A stretch of 64,000 nucleotides of DNA from Maylandia zebra (Eukaryota; Chordata; Actinopteri; Cichliformes; Cichlidae), in contig NC_135187.1 of the NCBI RefSeq assembly GCF_041146795.1, positions 5,405,556-5,469,555 of the forward strand, in the 5' to 3' direction. Made by a program: the position numbers and the translations under genes. Position 1 is the stretch's first letter. Each line of letters opens with the position of its first letter. Below are positions 37,041-48,210 of the stretch, one piece after another. Below the pieces are notes generated by a model that saw nothing but the letters and a program-made list of their open reading frames with translations, was not told the origin of the DNA and did not search any database.

Positions 37041-37468
37041 GAAATATAAACATAGCATATAACAAAAATAAAAACATAATAAAAAAAAAAGAAATCAAAT
37101 GTTATGGTGTACACGTCACAATCGCGCCCTCTCTCTCTGACCCAAAAATAGTCATTGTGTATAACTTTAATTTAACCAGGAGTGGGCAGTGTTGCTTTCC
37201 TTTTGCGTGATTTACACGTGTTTTTGTTGTTGTACAATATCAACCACCTGGGATCCCAAATTCTTAAATCCACTGCAAATGTAATAACCTTCCAAATAAA
37301 GCTGAGCTCTGTGTATTGCTGAATTCTAAATTTCAGTGCTAGACTAAAAATAAATCAAATAAATGTATTGTTTTGCTGATACAAAATATCATTTTAACTC
37401 TTTTAAATTCCACTGACTGCAATCTGTCTGAGTGTATAACTGAAATCTAACAAAATTGTAAAAATCTA

Positions 37469-37523
37469 TTTGAGTTAATCTGAAATCATACAGATTAACT
37501 GTATGATTTCAGATTAACTCAAA
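37469..37523. repeat. Perfect 25-bp stem, 5-nt loop hairpin
   Basis: The left arm 37469-37493 is exactly complementary to the right arm 37499-37523, with loop ATTAA. AT-rich (stem begins TTTGAGTTAATC). It may be a fold-back relic or a small-RNA precursor. Confidence 0.85.
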
Positions 37524-38190
37524 AAATGTAAAAATTAAACATAATTTATGGACACCGTTTGATTTCTTTGCATGTAGCTATATTAACATTTATACATTTA
37601 ATAAATCATGAAATTAATACGCGCACGTTCTCGTAACAATGCAACTAACTGTTTGCTCTTCATTCAGTGAAGTGAGCATCACACGCTGCTCATATAAAAC
37701 ATATTCTGACAAACAGCCGCACAGCTGAGGAGCCTTTTTTTTTTTTAAAGAAACTTGAGGGATAACTTCCCAAAGTCTGACCTGCATCGGACCATCCGCT
37801 CAGTGTCCGTGGTTACCATGGTTACTGCAGAAGCTGCTATGAATTAAACAGTTGTCCCTGAGATAACTTACCGGAGACATGAATGTTTGTTTTTCCTTTA
37901 CAAAAGAATTGGATGACTTGGATAACTTATAAGAGTATCAGACTCCACGTGCCATGTCCTCGGAAATCTGGACTCGTGTGGATTTTTCAAGGACAAACTG
38001 GTAAGAGTCGCACACCACTATACTGAAATAAAGAAGCTATTACTGAAATACACGTGCTATATTATAAACTATGATATAAAACTTAAGGTTTAGTTATAAA
38101 GGACACCTTCCTACCTTTAGTCTTATTCATGAGCAGTATCAGTTGTCTTCTAACATCCAAGAGTCTGCACGATGTTACATAGGTCCTAAC

Positions 38191-39411
38191 TAGAGATGGA
38201 CGGTCCGATACTGACCTCAATTACTAGATCGGATATCGGAGAGAAATAAAAAATGTAATCCGATCCATTAAATATCAAAAAAGCACCTCACAAAACTTGC
38301 GACCTGGCGTAACTCGGCTCATAACCGTAGCACGTCGGAGCAGTATGCATCAAGTGATAGAGCGGCTGTGGCGTGCGAGACCTGTCACGGTCTGGTTGAG
38401 CATTTGGAGCCTCGCCACCAAACCGGCATTTCATCTCCAAGAAAGTGATCCCAGAGAGAAGTAAAGCAAGTGTGTAAGTTCATCTCTGAATGTTTGTAAA
38501 GCATTCCAGCGTTAAGCTTAACAAACGATATATGGAGCGACTGCCTCTTCTCTCCCCCTCCCTCTCCTGCTGCTACTTAAATCATGAAACTGATTAATGA
38601 TCAGCTGATCGGCTTTTCTGTCGGGAGTCCATCTCTCTTGTTTGTTTGTGCCAGAAAGAGGAAACAAGCGGCTGAACAACAGCAGCATGTTTAAGCTTGA
38701 TAATTTGTTGTTAGAATTTATTTAATATTACTTTCTACACCAGGATCTTTTTCTACGTAGCTGACGGCTGGTAACTGTGCAGGGGCGGATCTAGCAAAGT
38801 TTAACCAGGGGGCCGATAGGGCATGAACAGGGAAAAGGGGGGCACAAAGATATACTTTTCTTTCTTATTCTCTTTTAAAATGTCTGGCTTTTTCCTTTGG
38901 GACGGTACCATCTGTGCATTCTGCAATTCTGTTGAAGAAAGATGTTGAATCTATTCAAATATTGTAGAAAAATAATTGATTTCTGTGCATTTTTTTTCAC
39001 ACTGCATCAAATTAAAGTTGATTACGTTGATTAAGCATCATGAGGTGGGGGGTGGTTCCCTTTTTTTATTTATTTTTTGCTGGGAGTTTGTAACCCTATT
39101 AGTTAGGTTGCTTACTCTTTTAAATACCAGAATAGGGAGGATGGAGTAGGTTTAAGTTTATTAGATTCATCAGTTTTGCTGAACTATGGAATATTTTGGG
39201 TGCAGTGTATTTTTTGCTTACAGGTATAACAGAATAGCATTAGTGTTTTTTGTAAACTTGAGTTTGGACCCATACAAAATGCAGCAAGATATTTAAAAAA
39301 CAGTTTTATTGATTATAAAACACACTATATTGGATTCATATCGGTATCTGCCGATATTCAAATTTATAATATCTGTATCGGACATAAAAAAGTGGTATCG
39401 TGCCATCTCTA
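38191..39411. mobile_element. hAT-type non-autonomous element with 8-bp target duplication
   Basis: It begins TAGAGATGGACGGTCCGATA and ends with an imperfect inverse (GTATCGTGCCATCTCTA). It is flanked on both sides by GTCCTAAC (38183-38190 and 39412-39419). An 8-bp duplication and TAGAG... ends fit hAT. About 1.2 kb with no transposase frame. Confidence 0.85.
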
Positions 39412-39539
39412 GTCCTAACATGAGGATCCCAGAACCAAAAAACAACCCAAAGGGTTAAAAAGATTTCCACATTGATGCAGATGATGTATATGATTGTGGG
39501 ACTTGTATAAAAAAAATGTATATGCCATATTTGTCTGTG

Positions 39540-39900
39540 GAGGTTCTCAGTCATCCAGGTCATCGTAGTCAAAGGAGCTTGCAAAGAAAAGCGTCTGGAC
39601 TTCTTTAAGCTGCTTGAAGACGTTTCACCTCTCATCCTAGAAGCTTCTTCAGTTCTAAGGTCAAATGGCGGAGAGTCCCAGATTTAAACCCAGTGGGAGT
39701 ATCCCCCCAAAGAGGGACAAAAGGACCCCCTGATGATCCTCTAATCACGGTGTGAAAATGGGTGTGGGTCCCAATCAGCCAGGGTTTCAGGTGAGCTCAT
39801 TGTGAAACCTGGCACCACCTTATCATGCAATTTCCTGAGGTCAGATGGCCCAGGAAGTGAGTGGGCGTTAAGGCGTCTGGGGAGGGAACTCAAAACTGGA
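39540..39900. repeat. Dispersed fish repeat
   Basis: Contains 'gaagacgtttcacctctcat' and 'agaagcttcttcagttctaa', typical of a multicopy teleost repeat. No coding capacity. Confidence 0.4.
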
Positions 39901-41660
39901 TTATAGATGGCAGACAGTTGGTGTCGTAAACCACCCTCTGTTCAAAGATGTTCACTCACAGTGAACGTAAATGGCTTCTTTCACTCCTCTTTCAAACCAT
40001 CTGTCCTCTCTGTCCAAAATGTGAACATTGGCATCCCATTTCACCGAAACAATAACGTAACGCACAGTGTGATGTCAAAAAAGGCGCACACATTTGACGC
40101 TGCGCTTGTCTGGAGGAACGGAGTTTTCGAAAATCTCCACCCTGGCAGGAGGTTTTAAAAATCTCAGTTTTCAGTGACCAAAAACGCCGTTTACGTGTGG
40201 ACGAAAGGTGCAAAAATATGGGTTTTCAAAAATACCCGGGTACATGTGGATGTGTGGACAAAGCCTAAGGCTACGTCCACACTAATGCGTTTTCGTTTGA
40301 AAACGCATCCTTTTCTCTCCGTTTTGGCCTCCCATCCACACTGAGATGGCGTTTTCACAGATGGAAAACACAGCGTTTTGAAAACACATACATTTCAAAA
40401 GGGTGCTTTCCGTGGCAGTGTGGACAGCGAAAATGGAGACTTTCTAAAACGATGACGCATGATGCAGTCATGTGATCAATTAAACTAAGGCTACGTTCAC
40501 ACTGCAGGCAAAGCGCATCAAATCCGATTTTTTTGACCCTATGCCACCCATATCCGATCATGGTATGACAGTGTGAACGGCACAAATCCGATATTTTCAA
40601 ATTCGATTTGGGTCACTTTCGTATGTGGTACTGAATCCGATACATATCTGATGTTTTAGAAAGCGACTGCTGTTTGAACGGTCATGTCGCATTAAATCCG
40701 TCTTTTATGTCACTGACACAAGACAGACGCCAATTATCAGCGCCGGGGAAGCGCCCGAGAAGACATCGCGAACGCTTCCTGGCCATCCCGTGTAGATGTT
40801 AGTGAAACTGTTGGAAAGACAACGTGAACATTTTATTTGTACTGCATAATCTGCAGATTCTGACAGAAATCTGCAGCTATCCTTTGAAGCACCGCTCCTC
40901 TCTAAAACAGCAATAAGGATCATTATTAGGTTATCTACATTATTATGTAAATAACAAAATAACTTAAAGCAAAATTTGGGAAACGTAAAGTCTGAAGTCT
41001 TTCTATTAAGGGCCATCAGTCAAACAATATTGTTTGCTTTGGGTCTAAACAGAGCGCGTTGTGTATGACATCTTCTTTTGCGCATGCGGGCCGCATCGAG
41101 CGTTCACACTAGAGCACGTTTGCTGTCGCATTTTATTTGTAGTGTGAACAAGCAGACAAAAAAAATTGGATTTGTTCAAAAAAATCGGAATTGAGCATTA
41201 AGACCTGCGGTGTGAACGTAGCCTAAGATAGCGGAGGGCATTATACAGCAGTGGTTTTGTTTGCTCTCAATTTTGACAGCCTATTAAAGATTAATATCAG
41301 TCTGTACATGCTCCAGATAGCTTTTCTTCAAATTCTTTAACTTTCACTCGCTTTTGCAACGTTGTACTTTTGTGTTACTTGCAGCAACAACTGTACCTCA
41401 TTGTTATTCCATTTAAAAAACTTGGTGCTTTTCCTCAACATTTTGCTGCGACGTTTCAAAGAGCCGGAAAGTAAATAAGCGGCAGACAGAAATGAGGCAG
41501 GTCAAATCATCTTGGGTTTCACATATGAGCAGTACTGGAACGTAAGCGTTTTCGGCTGTTTCAATGTGGACGCACAACTCTGTGAAAATGACTGAAAACG
41601 CTACTGTGGACGCGGAGCGTTTTCATACACGAAAACGCCTTTCAAATCTATCCGGGCTAC
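39900..41660. mobile_element. Nest of Harbinger-like MITEs
   Basis: An outer element starts at 40269 (GGCTACGTCCACAC, preceded by TAA) and ends near 41660; its interior is rich in GTTTTC-type inverted motifs. An inner 735-bp element (40489-41223) has inverted ends GGCTACGTTCACAC and a TAA duplication on each side (40486-40488 and 41224-41226), as PIF/Harbinger elements make. A partial right end of another copy lies at about 40180-40265. Confidence 0.6.
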
Positions 41661-42089
41661 TATTAAAAACCAAAACAAACAAACAAACAAATAAAAAAAA
41701 ACATTAAAAGTCACAAAAACCTACAAGGGCACTTAACACCACACACAGTCAAACAAAATACACAAAAAAGTATTAAACAGAAAAAAAAGTATACAATCCT
41801 AGTAATTTGCACCCCCACAGGTGAACTGCTGCCTGAGCCAAATGTAGTTGTTGTGATATTTGATCCCAGCGCACTCCAAAAAGGAATGTAGAATAGTTCT
41901 GTGGCGACTGAAACAAGTCAAACATTGCTGTAAACAACCATCAAAACGCACGGGAAGGGATCACGAAAGCCCGACTACTTGGGCACAACAATTATAAACC
42001 GTCTCACAAAATAAAACTGTAGACAGGACAAGATAGCAGTTCCTTAAAGGATGGGCCCAAAACAGTGGATGCTGCAGGCGTTTCCCTCA

Positions 42090-43045
42090 TCCTGACACAT
42101 ATCTTTATATTTTGCTGGGCAAATTTGGTTACCAGGAACAGTAATTTCTTGACAAATGTGCAATCATACAGGTGTGGTGAAAAGTTTAGATTCACTCCTT
42201 ATGGGTATGAGTGTTATGGGAATTTGGGTTTTTAATGATTTAGCTGAACTGTTTTTTGTTTTTTTTACCTGAATGGTATGATTGTACAGTATTGTATCTT
42301 TAATGACTTTAAAAAGTAAGAATTGGGTGCACACGTTTTTAATTTACTGAGGAGAACAAACGGCTACATGGCAGCTGTGTCACTGACAACTGACAATCTA
42401 AATGTTCTTGCTTAACAATGACTGTAAAAAAATCAACATTGATCAGAAACTTTTATTCCTCATTTATGCAAACAGATTGAAAATTGGACTTATTTCAAAT
42501 ATACAGTTATGTTGTTTAAAACTGTTCACTATAAATGAGTTTTTAGCTTCAGCCTAAACTGAAAATGTATACACAATCTGAAGACAAATAAAACAAAGCT
42601 CAAAATCAAGATCTTTTTTTTAATTTTTTGTTTTTTATTATTTGTTGGTAATAATTTCATGTGGTCTTTAGTGAACAGTTCCACAAGTTCTTGTTACTCT
42701 TCTGGGCTTTTAAATAAAGTGAGTAATCTTCTTTGTAACGCCAGGTAAACTTTAGCGTACACATGAAAACATCCTAGAGAAGATATTTGGTCTCTTAAAT
42801 GGTGCATTTCTTATGAAACTTTTGACAATCTCTTTGTCAACATTTCGGTGGCCAATTTTCATTAACTGCATGACAGTGTTTGGATATTTCCACTTATCCT
42901 GGAGTTCATTGTATACTGCCACGCTGACCTCTTCAATGTCCTCCAAGGAGATTTTGAGCTTTTTGGACACAATTTTAGCCCAGACTTTTTGGGCAAGCCT
43001 CTGTTTAATGGCTTCATCAGCCCCTAGAGGCAATTTCCCTGCTTC
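42090..43045 (-). pseudogene. Inverted, 5'-truncated third copy of the 564-codon gene
   Basis: Coding sequence at 42752-43045 gives about 97 codons equivalent to residues about 470-564 of the 564-aa protein, ending with the shared signature RRPNIFSRMFS/KRPNIFSRMFS and stop. Protein identity over this part is only about 55-60 percent by eye. By contrast the 3' flank down to about 42090 is nearly identical to the flanks at 47865-48730 and 53238-54440, apart from insertions in those copies. The 5' part is cut off at a TA microsatellite. It lacks a promoter and start, so it is probably a broken paralogue. Confidence 0.75.
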
Positions 43046-43076
<31 letters not shown>

Positions 43077-43090
43077 TACATATATACACC
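43046..43090. repeat. (TA)n/(CATATA)n microsatellite, left flank of the LINE
   Basis: About 45 bp of alternating TA with ACATAT units at the 3' end of the LINE. Confidence 0.9.
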
Positions 43091-45812
43091 CAGCACGCCC
43101 CTACGGGCGGTTTATCCTTCAAGCTCGGGTCCTCTACCAGAGGCCTGGGAGCTTGAGGGTCCTGCGCAGTATCTTAGCTGTTCCCAGGACTGCGCTCTTC
43201 TGGACAGAGATCTCCAATGTTATTCCCGGGATCTGCTGGAGCCACTCGCCTAGCTTGGGAGTCACCGCACCTAGTGCTCCGATTACCACGGGGACCACCG
43301 TTACCTTCACCCTCCACATCCTCTCGAGCTCTTCTCTGAGCCCTTGGTATTTCTCCAGCTTCTCGTGTTCCTTCTTCCTGATATTGCTGTCATTCGGAAC
43401 CGCTACATCGATCACTACGGCCGTCTTCTTCTGTTTGTCTACCACCACTATGTCCGGTTGGTTAGCCACCACCATTTTGTCCGTCTGTATCTGGAAGTCC
43501 CACAGGATCTTAGCTCGGTCATTCTCCACCACCCTTGAGGCCATCTCCCATTTTGACCTCGGGACTTCCAGGTTATACTCGGCACAGATGTTCCTGTACA
43601 CTATGCCGGCCACTTGGTTATGGCGTTCCATGTATGCCTTGCCTGCTAGCATCTTGCACCCTGCTGTTATGTGCTGGATTGTCTCTGGGGCATCTTTACA
43701 CAGCCTGCACCTGGGGTCTTGCCTGGTGTGATAGACCCCAGCCTCTATGGATCTTGTGCTCAGAGCTTGTTCTTGTGCTGCCATGATTAGTGCCTCTGTG
43801 CTGTCTTTCAGTCCAGCTTTGTCCAGCCACTGGTAGGATTTCTGGATATCAGCCACCTCCTCTATCTGCCGGTGGTACATACCGTGCAGGGGCCTGTCCT
43901 TCCATGATGGTTCCTCGTCTCCCTCCTCTTTCTTGGGTTTCTGCTGCCTGAGGTATTCACTGAGCACTCGGTCAGTTGGGGCCATCTTCCCAATGTATTC
44001 TTGGATGTTTGTTGTCTCATCCTGGACTGTGGTGCTGACACTCACCAGTCCCCGGCCCCCTTCCTTCCGCTTAGCGTACAGCCTCAGGGTGCTGGACTTG
44101 GGGTGAAACCCTCCATGCATGGTAAGGAGCTTTCTTGTCTTTATGTCAGTGGCTTCTATCTCCTCCTTTGGCCAGCCTATTACCCCAGCAGGGTACCTGA
44201 TCACGGGCAGGGCGTACGTGTTGATGGCCCGGATCTTGTTCTTACCATTCAGCTGACTCCTCAGGACTTGCCTGACCCTCTGCAGGTACTTGGTGGTTGC
44301 AGCCTTTCTAGCGGCCTCTTCATGGTTCCCATTTGCCTGCGGGATCCCCAGGTACTTGTAACTGTCCTCTATGTCTGCAATGTTGCCTTCTGGTAGTTCA
44401 ATCCCCTCAGTTCTGACTACCTTCCCTCTCTTTGTTACCATCCGACTACACTTCTCCAGTCCGAACGACATTCCAATGTCATTGCTGTATAGCCTGGTAG
44501 TGTGGATCAGTGAATCGATGTCTCGTTCACTCTTGGCATACAGCTTGATGTCATCCATGTACAGGAGGTGGCTGACAACTGCTCCGTTCCGTAGTCGGTA
44601 TCCGTAGCCAGTCTTGTTAATGATCTCACTGAGGGGGTTCAGGCCTATGCAGAACAGCAGTGGGGACAGAGCATCTCCTTGGTAGATCCCGCACTTGATG
44701 GTGACTTGTGCTATGGGCTTGGAGTTGGCCTCTAGTGTTGTACGCCACATCCCCATTGAGTTCCTGATGAAGGCTCTTAGGGTCCCATTGATCTTGTACA
44801 ATTCTAGGCATTCCAGTATCCAGCTGTGGGGCATTGAGTCATAGGCCTTCTTGTAATCAATCCAGGCAGTGCACAGGTTGGTCAGTCTGGTCTTGCAGTC
44901 TCGGCTGACTGTTCTGTCTACCAGTAGCTGGTGTTTTGCGCCTCTGGTATTCTTGCCAATTCCTTTCTGTGTCCCACTCATGTATTGACCCATGTGCCTG
45001 TTCATCTTAGCCGATATGATGCCTGACAGGAGCTTCCATGTAGTACTGAGGCAGGTTATTGGTCGGTAGTTGGAGGGGACCGGTCCCTTCTTGGGGTCCT
45101 TGGGGATCAGGACCGTCCGACCTTCGGTTAGCCATTCCAGGTGTCTCTCGTTAACTAGCAGCTGGTTCATTTGTGCTGCCAGACGCTCGTGGAGTGCAGT
45201 CAGCTTCTTTAGCCAGTAGGCGTGAACCATGTCGGGCCCTGGTGCTGTCCAACTCTTCATACTGGAGACCCTTTCTTGGATATCTGCCACTGTGATGGTT
45301 ACTGGACCCTGTTCAGGGAGGTTGCTGTGGTCTGCCCTCAGATCCACTTGCCACTGAGCATTGCCGTTATGGGTTGCGTCCTTCTCCCATATGCTCTTCC
45401 AGTATTGCTCCGTCTCCAGCCTTGGTGGTGCTGTTCTCTTATTATTGTTCCCTTGCCACTGAGAGTACACCTTTGCTGGTTCTGTGGAGAACAGCTGGTT
45501 TATTCTCCTGCCTTCTATCTCTCTGGTGTACCTCCTCAAGCGGCTGGCCAAGGCTGTGAGTCTTTGCTTGGCAGTTTCCAAGGCCTCAGGTATGGACAGC
45601 TTGCTGTATTTCTTTTGCACCTTCGTTGTCGCACCTTTCTGCAACTCCGTTAGTTGGCTAACCTCCCTCCGTGCTACTTTGATCTTGCCCTCTAGCCTCC
45701 TTCTCCATGGAGGGTACTGCCCCTTGTGGCTGTTCAACTTGTAGCCAAGCATCTCACTGATCAGTGCTGCCGTATTGTAGATCAGCTTGTTAGTGTCGGT
45801 AATCGTGGTTGT
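43088..45812 (-). mobile_element. RLE-type non-LTR retrotransposon (R4/Dong/Rex6-like), long ORF
   Basis: An almost 900-codon open frame (stop at 43134) includes reverse transcriptase with PSNYRPITCLSTTWKLLSGI, AWIDYKKAYDSMPHSW, IYQGDALSPLLFCIGLNP and the catalytic LLYMDDIKLYAKS (YMDD at 44550-44561). It is followed by a CCHC knuckle (CRLCKDAPETIQHITAGC, about residue 715) and a C-terminal restriction-like endonuclease (QPDIVVVD...AVVIDVAVP, about residues 799-818). This order defines the R2/R4-type LINEs with a site-preferring endonuclease. The 5' end starts in microsatellite without the usual N-terminal zinc fingers, so it is 5'-truncated. The frame has no stops, so the insertion is young. 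It reverse-transcribes its own RNA at a nicked target. Confidence 0.85.
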
Positions 45813-45882
45813 AGGTATATATACATATATATATATATATATATACACACACATATATACATATATATATATATATAATTAA
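45813..45882. repeat. (TA)n/(CATATA)n microsatellite, right flank of the LINE
   Basis: The same microsatellite type as on the other side, then the unique sequence that begins the duplicated unit (attaagtagcttctcatt). Confidence 0.9.
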
Positions 45883-45986
45883 GTAGCTTCTCATTATTAT
45901 TAATGTCCTGCAGCTGTGTCAAAGTTTAGCTAAAAACACATTTCAAGGTTCTTTGTTATCAATTGCTGAGCAGCAAGAAAGCCGGA

Positions 45987-46121
45987 TGACGTCACAGTGG
46001 CTGCACCCATCTGTGCTACTGTCATCTAGCGGTTGATAGGCAACAGTCATTCTATGTGGGCGGGACTTGGCAATTATCAAAGGGCAGTGGGCGGGGCCTA
46101 CAGGACCCGAGCCTATAAATA
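45987..46121 (+). promoter_or_regulatory. Promoter of the 564-codon gene, copy 1
   Basis: Contains a perfect CRE (TGACGTCA, 45987-45994), an X-box-like GTTGATAGGCAAC (46032-46044, one base off the palindromic form in copy 2), GGGCGG-type GC boxes and a TATA box (TATAAATA, 46114-46121). The TATA lies about 50 bp before the start codon, so the 5' UTR would be only about 20-25 nt. The motif set looks like a real RNA polymerase II promoter. Confidence 0.65.
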
Positions 46122-46169
46122 GAACTCCAGAACTCCATAAACACCTGCGATTTAGTTCAGAGCGCATTC

Positions 46170-47864
46170 ATGCATCAGAACAGCGAGCAACATTTAAACA
46201 CATTTAGTTCACAAAGAGCAGACATACCTGCCACAACATCAACCCCCCAGCAATTTGTTTCCACTTCTCCAATTCAGAGTCAAAGAAGTAGAAATACAAC
46301 CTTCAACATGACAACTCCACACAGTTACTCCTCAGAGGAAACATGGAAGTCCTTAAGCGACTACTTTTTTGGTACAATTGTACCACAGTGGAGATCTCTG
46401 CAGTTAAACCCAGAGTACTGCAACTCTAAGCTGCCTTCCACTTTGTTAAAGGACATGTTGAAACTTTGCTCCATGTTAGTGGATGCAACAGAGACAACCA
46501 TGGAGAAGGGAGCTCCTGTGTCCACACAGTCAGAGGAGTGTCTTGAGTCAGTGGACACTGATTCCCATGAGAAAACAGGGGTAACACGAGCAAAGGAAGA
46601 CATGGTAACAGAAATATCTGTAGACAACTGTGTTGATAATAAAAAAACAGGTACTCCGGAACTGGAGACAGAGGCCAGTGCAAGTCTTCAGCATGTGGAC
46701 ACACAATCCCAAACCACAGCCACAGCAGAACCAATAAAGAGCTGTATGAAGAAAAAGTCCACAGCTGATACAAAAGACTGGGACAAAATAGAAGCTTGTC
46801 CCATGAAAAAGCCTGCAATGCCAGCTGCATATGAGTCAGACGTTGATAAATGCAAGGAAACGGAGGCAAAAGGAGGAAAAGACAGCATCCTGAAAGAAAT
46901 ATCTGTAGACAACTTCAGTGATAATAAAAAAACAGATACTGCAGAACTGAAGACAGAGGCCGGCAAATGTCTTCAGCATGTGGACACACAATCCCAAGCC
47001 ACAGCAGAACCAAAGAAAAGCTGTATGAAGAAAAAGCCCACAGCTGATACAAAACACTGGGACAAAATAGAAGCTTGTCCCGTGGAAAAGCCTGTGATTC
47101 CAGCTGTACGTGAGTCAGAAGTTCATTCTTCTTCTGTCATCAGTCTGGCATCTGATGATGTGTCTGCAGAAAAAATGTTTGTTTATGCACTTACTCAGTT
47201 GGTAGTTTCACGGGCCTTAGAGAAAGTCTCCTCTAAACACAAAGACTCCACAAGGATTCCCAACTGTTATCGTCTGATGGAGAAAATCTGGCCTGAAATT
47301 GAGGGAAAACATTTGGATCTATGTCCAAAGAGGCTGCCCAGTATTGCGAAAGCCGTTTTCACCAATCTTTGTAAAGTGCATAAGTGCAAGGAAAAACATT
47401 TGATTTCAAGTCTGAAGGAAGAGCTTGAGGATGATATTACTGTCCCAACATTCACCAGACATCTGCTGGCATTACCCAAAAGAATACTCACTTTATCTAA
47501 AAACCGAGACGAGTACAGAGAACTTGTGGAACGCTTTGCCAGAGATCTGGTTATGCACGCAATGAGCAACATAAAGGGGTTGAAGGAATGGGGTCCAGCT
47601 GAAGAAGTTATACAGAGGCTTACCGAAAAGATCTGGGCTAAAATTGTGTCCCAAAATCTTGAAATCTCCTTGGAGAACATGGAAGACCTCACTGTGACAG
47701 TATATAATGAACTCCGGGAAAAGTGGAGAGGTGCTGACAATGTCCTGGGGTTTATGAATAATGGAAATCCAAGACTTGACAAAATGATTGTCAGAATTTT
47801 CAAAAGTAAGGCCCCATTGAGAAGACCAAATATCTTCTCTAGGATGTTTTCATCTGTACGCTAA
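46170..47864 (+). CDS. Unrecognised intronless 564-aa protein, copy 1
   Basis: I do not recognise this protein. The ATG at 46170 is the first after a TATA box, and the frame runs uninterrupted to the stop. The layout is a Ser/Thr-rich N-terminus (1-60), a hydrophobic-aromatic segment (SDYFFGTIVPQW, about 63-74), then two copies of an approximately 95-residue hydrophilic repeat (about 148-242 and 243-330). Each repeat has EISVDN, LQHVDTQSQ, SCMKKK, DKIEACP. These are followed by two related alpha-helical domains (about 337-436 and 451-550) with the shared core EKIWPEI/EKIWAKI, and a basic tail RRPNIFSRMFSSVR. No signal peptide or membrane segment is evident, so an intracellular role is likely. 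Copy 2 differs at 10 residues. Confidence 0.75.
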   Translation: MHQNSEQHLNTFSSQRADIPATTSTPQQFVSTSPIQSQRSRNTTFNMTTPHSYSSEETWKSLSDYFFGTIVPQWRSLQLNPEYCNSKLPSTLLKDMLKLCSMLVDATETTMEKGAPVSTQSEECLESVDTDSHEKTGVTRAKEDMVTEISVDNCVDNKKTGTPELETEASASLQHVDTQSQTTATAEPIKSCMKKKSTADTKDWDKIEACPMKKPAMPAAYESDVDKCKETEAKGGKDSILKEISVDNFSDNKKTDTAELKTEAGKCLQHVDTQSQATAEPKKSCMKKKPTADTKHWDKIEACPVEKPVIPAVRESEVHSSSVISLASDDVSAEKMFVYALTQLVVSRALEKVSSKHKDSTRIPNCYRLMEKIWPEIEGKHLDLCPKRLPSIAKAVFTNLCKVHKCKEKHLISSLKEELEDDITVPTFTRHLLALPKRILTLSKNRDEYRELVERFARDLVMHAMSNIKGLKEWGPAEEVIQRLTEKIWAKIVSQNLEISLENMEDLTVTVYNELREKWRGADNVLGFMNNGNPRLDKMIVRIFKSKAPLRRPNIFSRMFSSVR

Positions 47865-47989
47865 AGTTTACCTGACACATGGTGGCGTTACAAAGAAGAT
47901 TACTCACTTTATTTAAAAGCCCAGAAGAGTAACAAGAACTTGTGGAACTGTTCACTAAAGACCACATGAAATTATTACCAACAAATACC

Positions 47990-48210
47990 AACAAATTACC
48001 AACCGGTCGCAGCAGATGGCCGCCCCTCCCTGAGCCTGGTTCTGCCGGAGGTTTCTTCCTGTTCAAAGGGAGTTTTTCCTTCCCACTGTCGCCAAAGTGC
48101 TTGCTCATAGGGGGTCATATGATTGTTGGGTTTTTCTCTGAAGCGCCTTGAGGCGACTTTTGTTGTGATTTGGCGCTATATAAATAAAATTGAATTGAAT
48201 TGAAATAATA
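47990..48210 (+). mobile_element. LINE 3'-end type repeat in copy 1 3' flank
   Basis: Contains 'cctgagcctggttctgccgg', 'gggagtttttccttcccact' and the tail 'tttggcgctatataaataaa' followed by ATTGA repeats, a very common fish LINE tail. It is absent from the inverted third copy, so it inserted after that copy split off. It may supply the polyadenylation signal (AATAAA). Confidence 0.7.

Noticed and set aside
43153-45744. Several 60-190 codon plus-strand frames
   Set aside because: They are antisense shadows of the LINE open frame on the minus strand.
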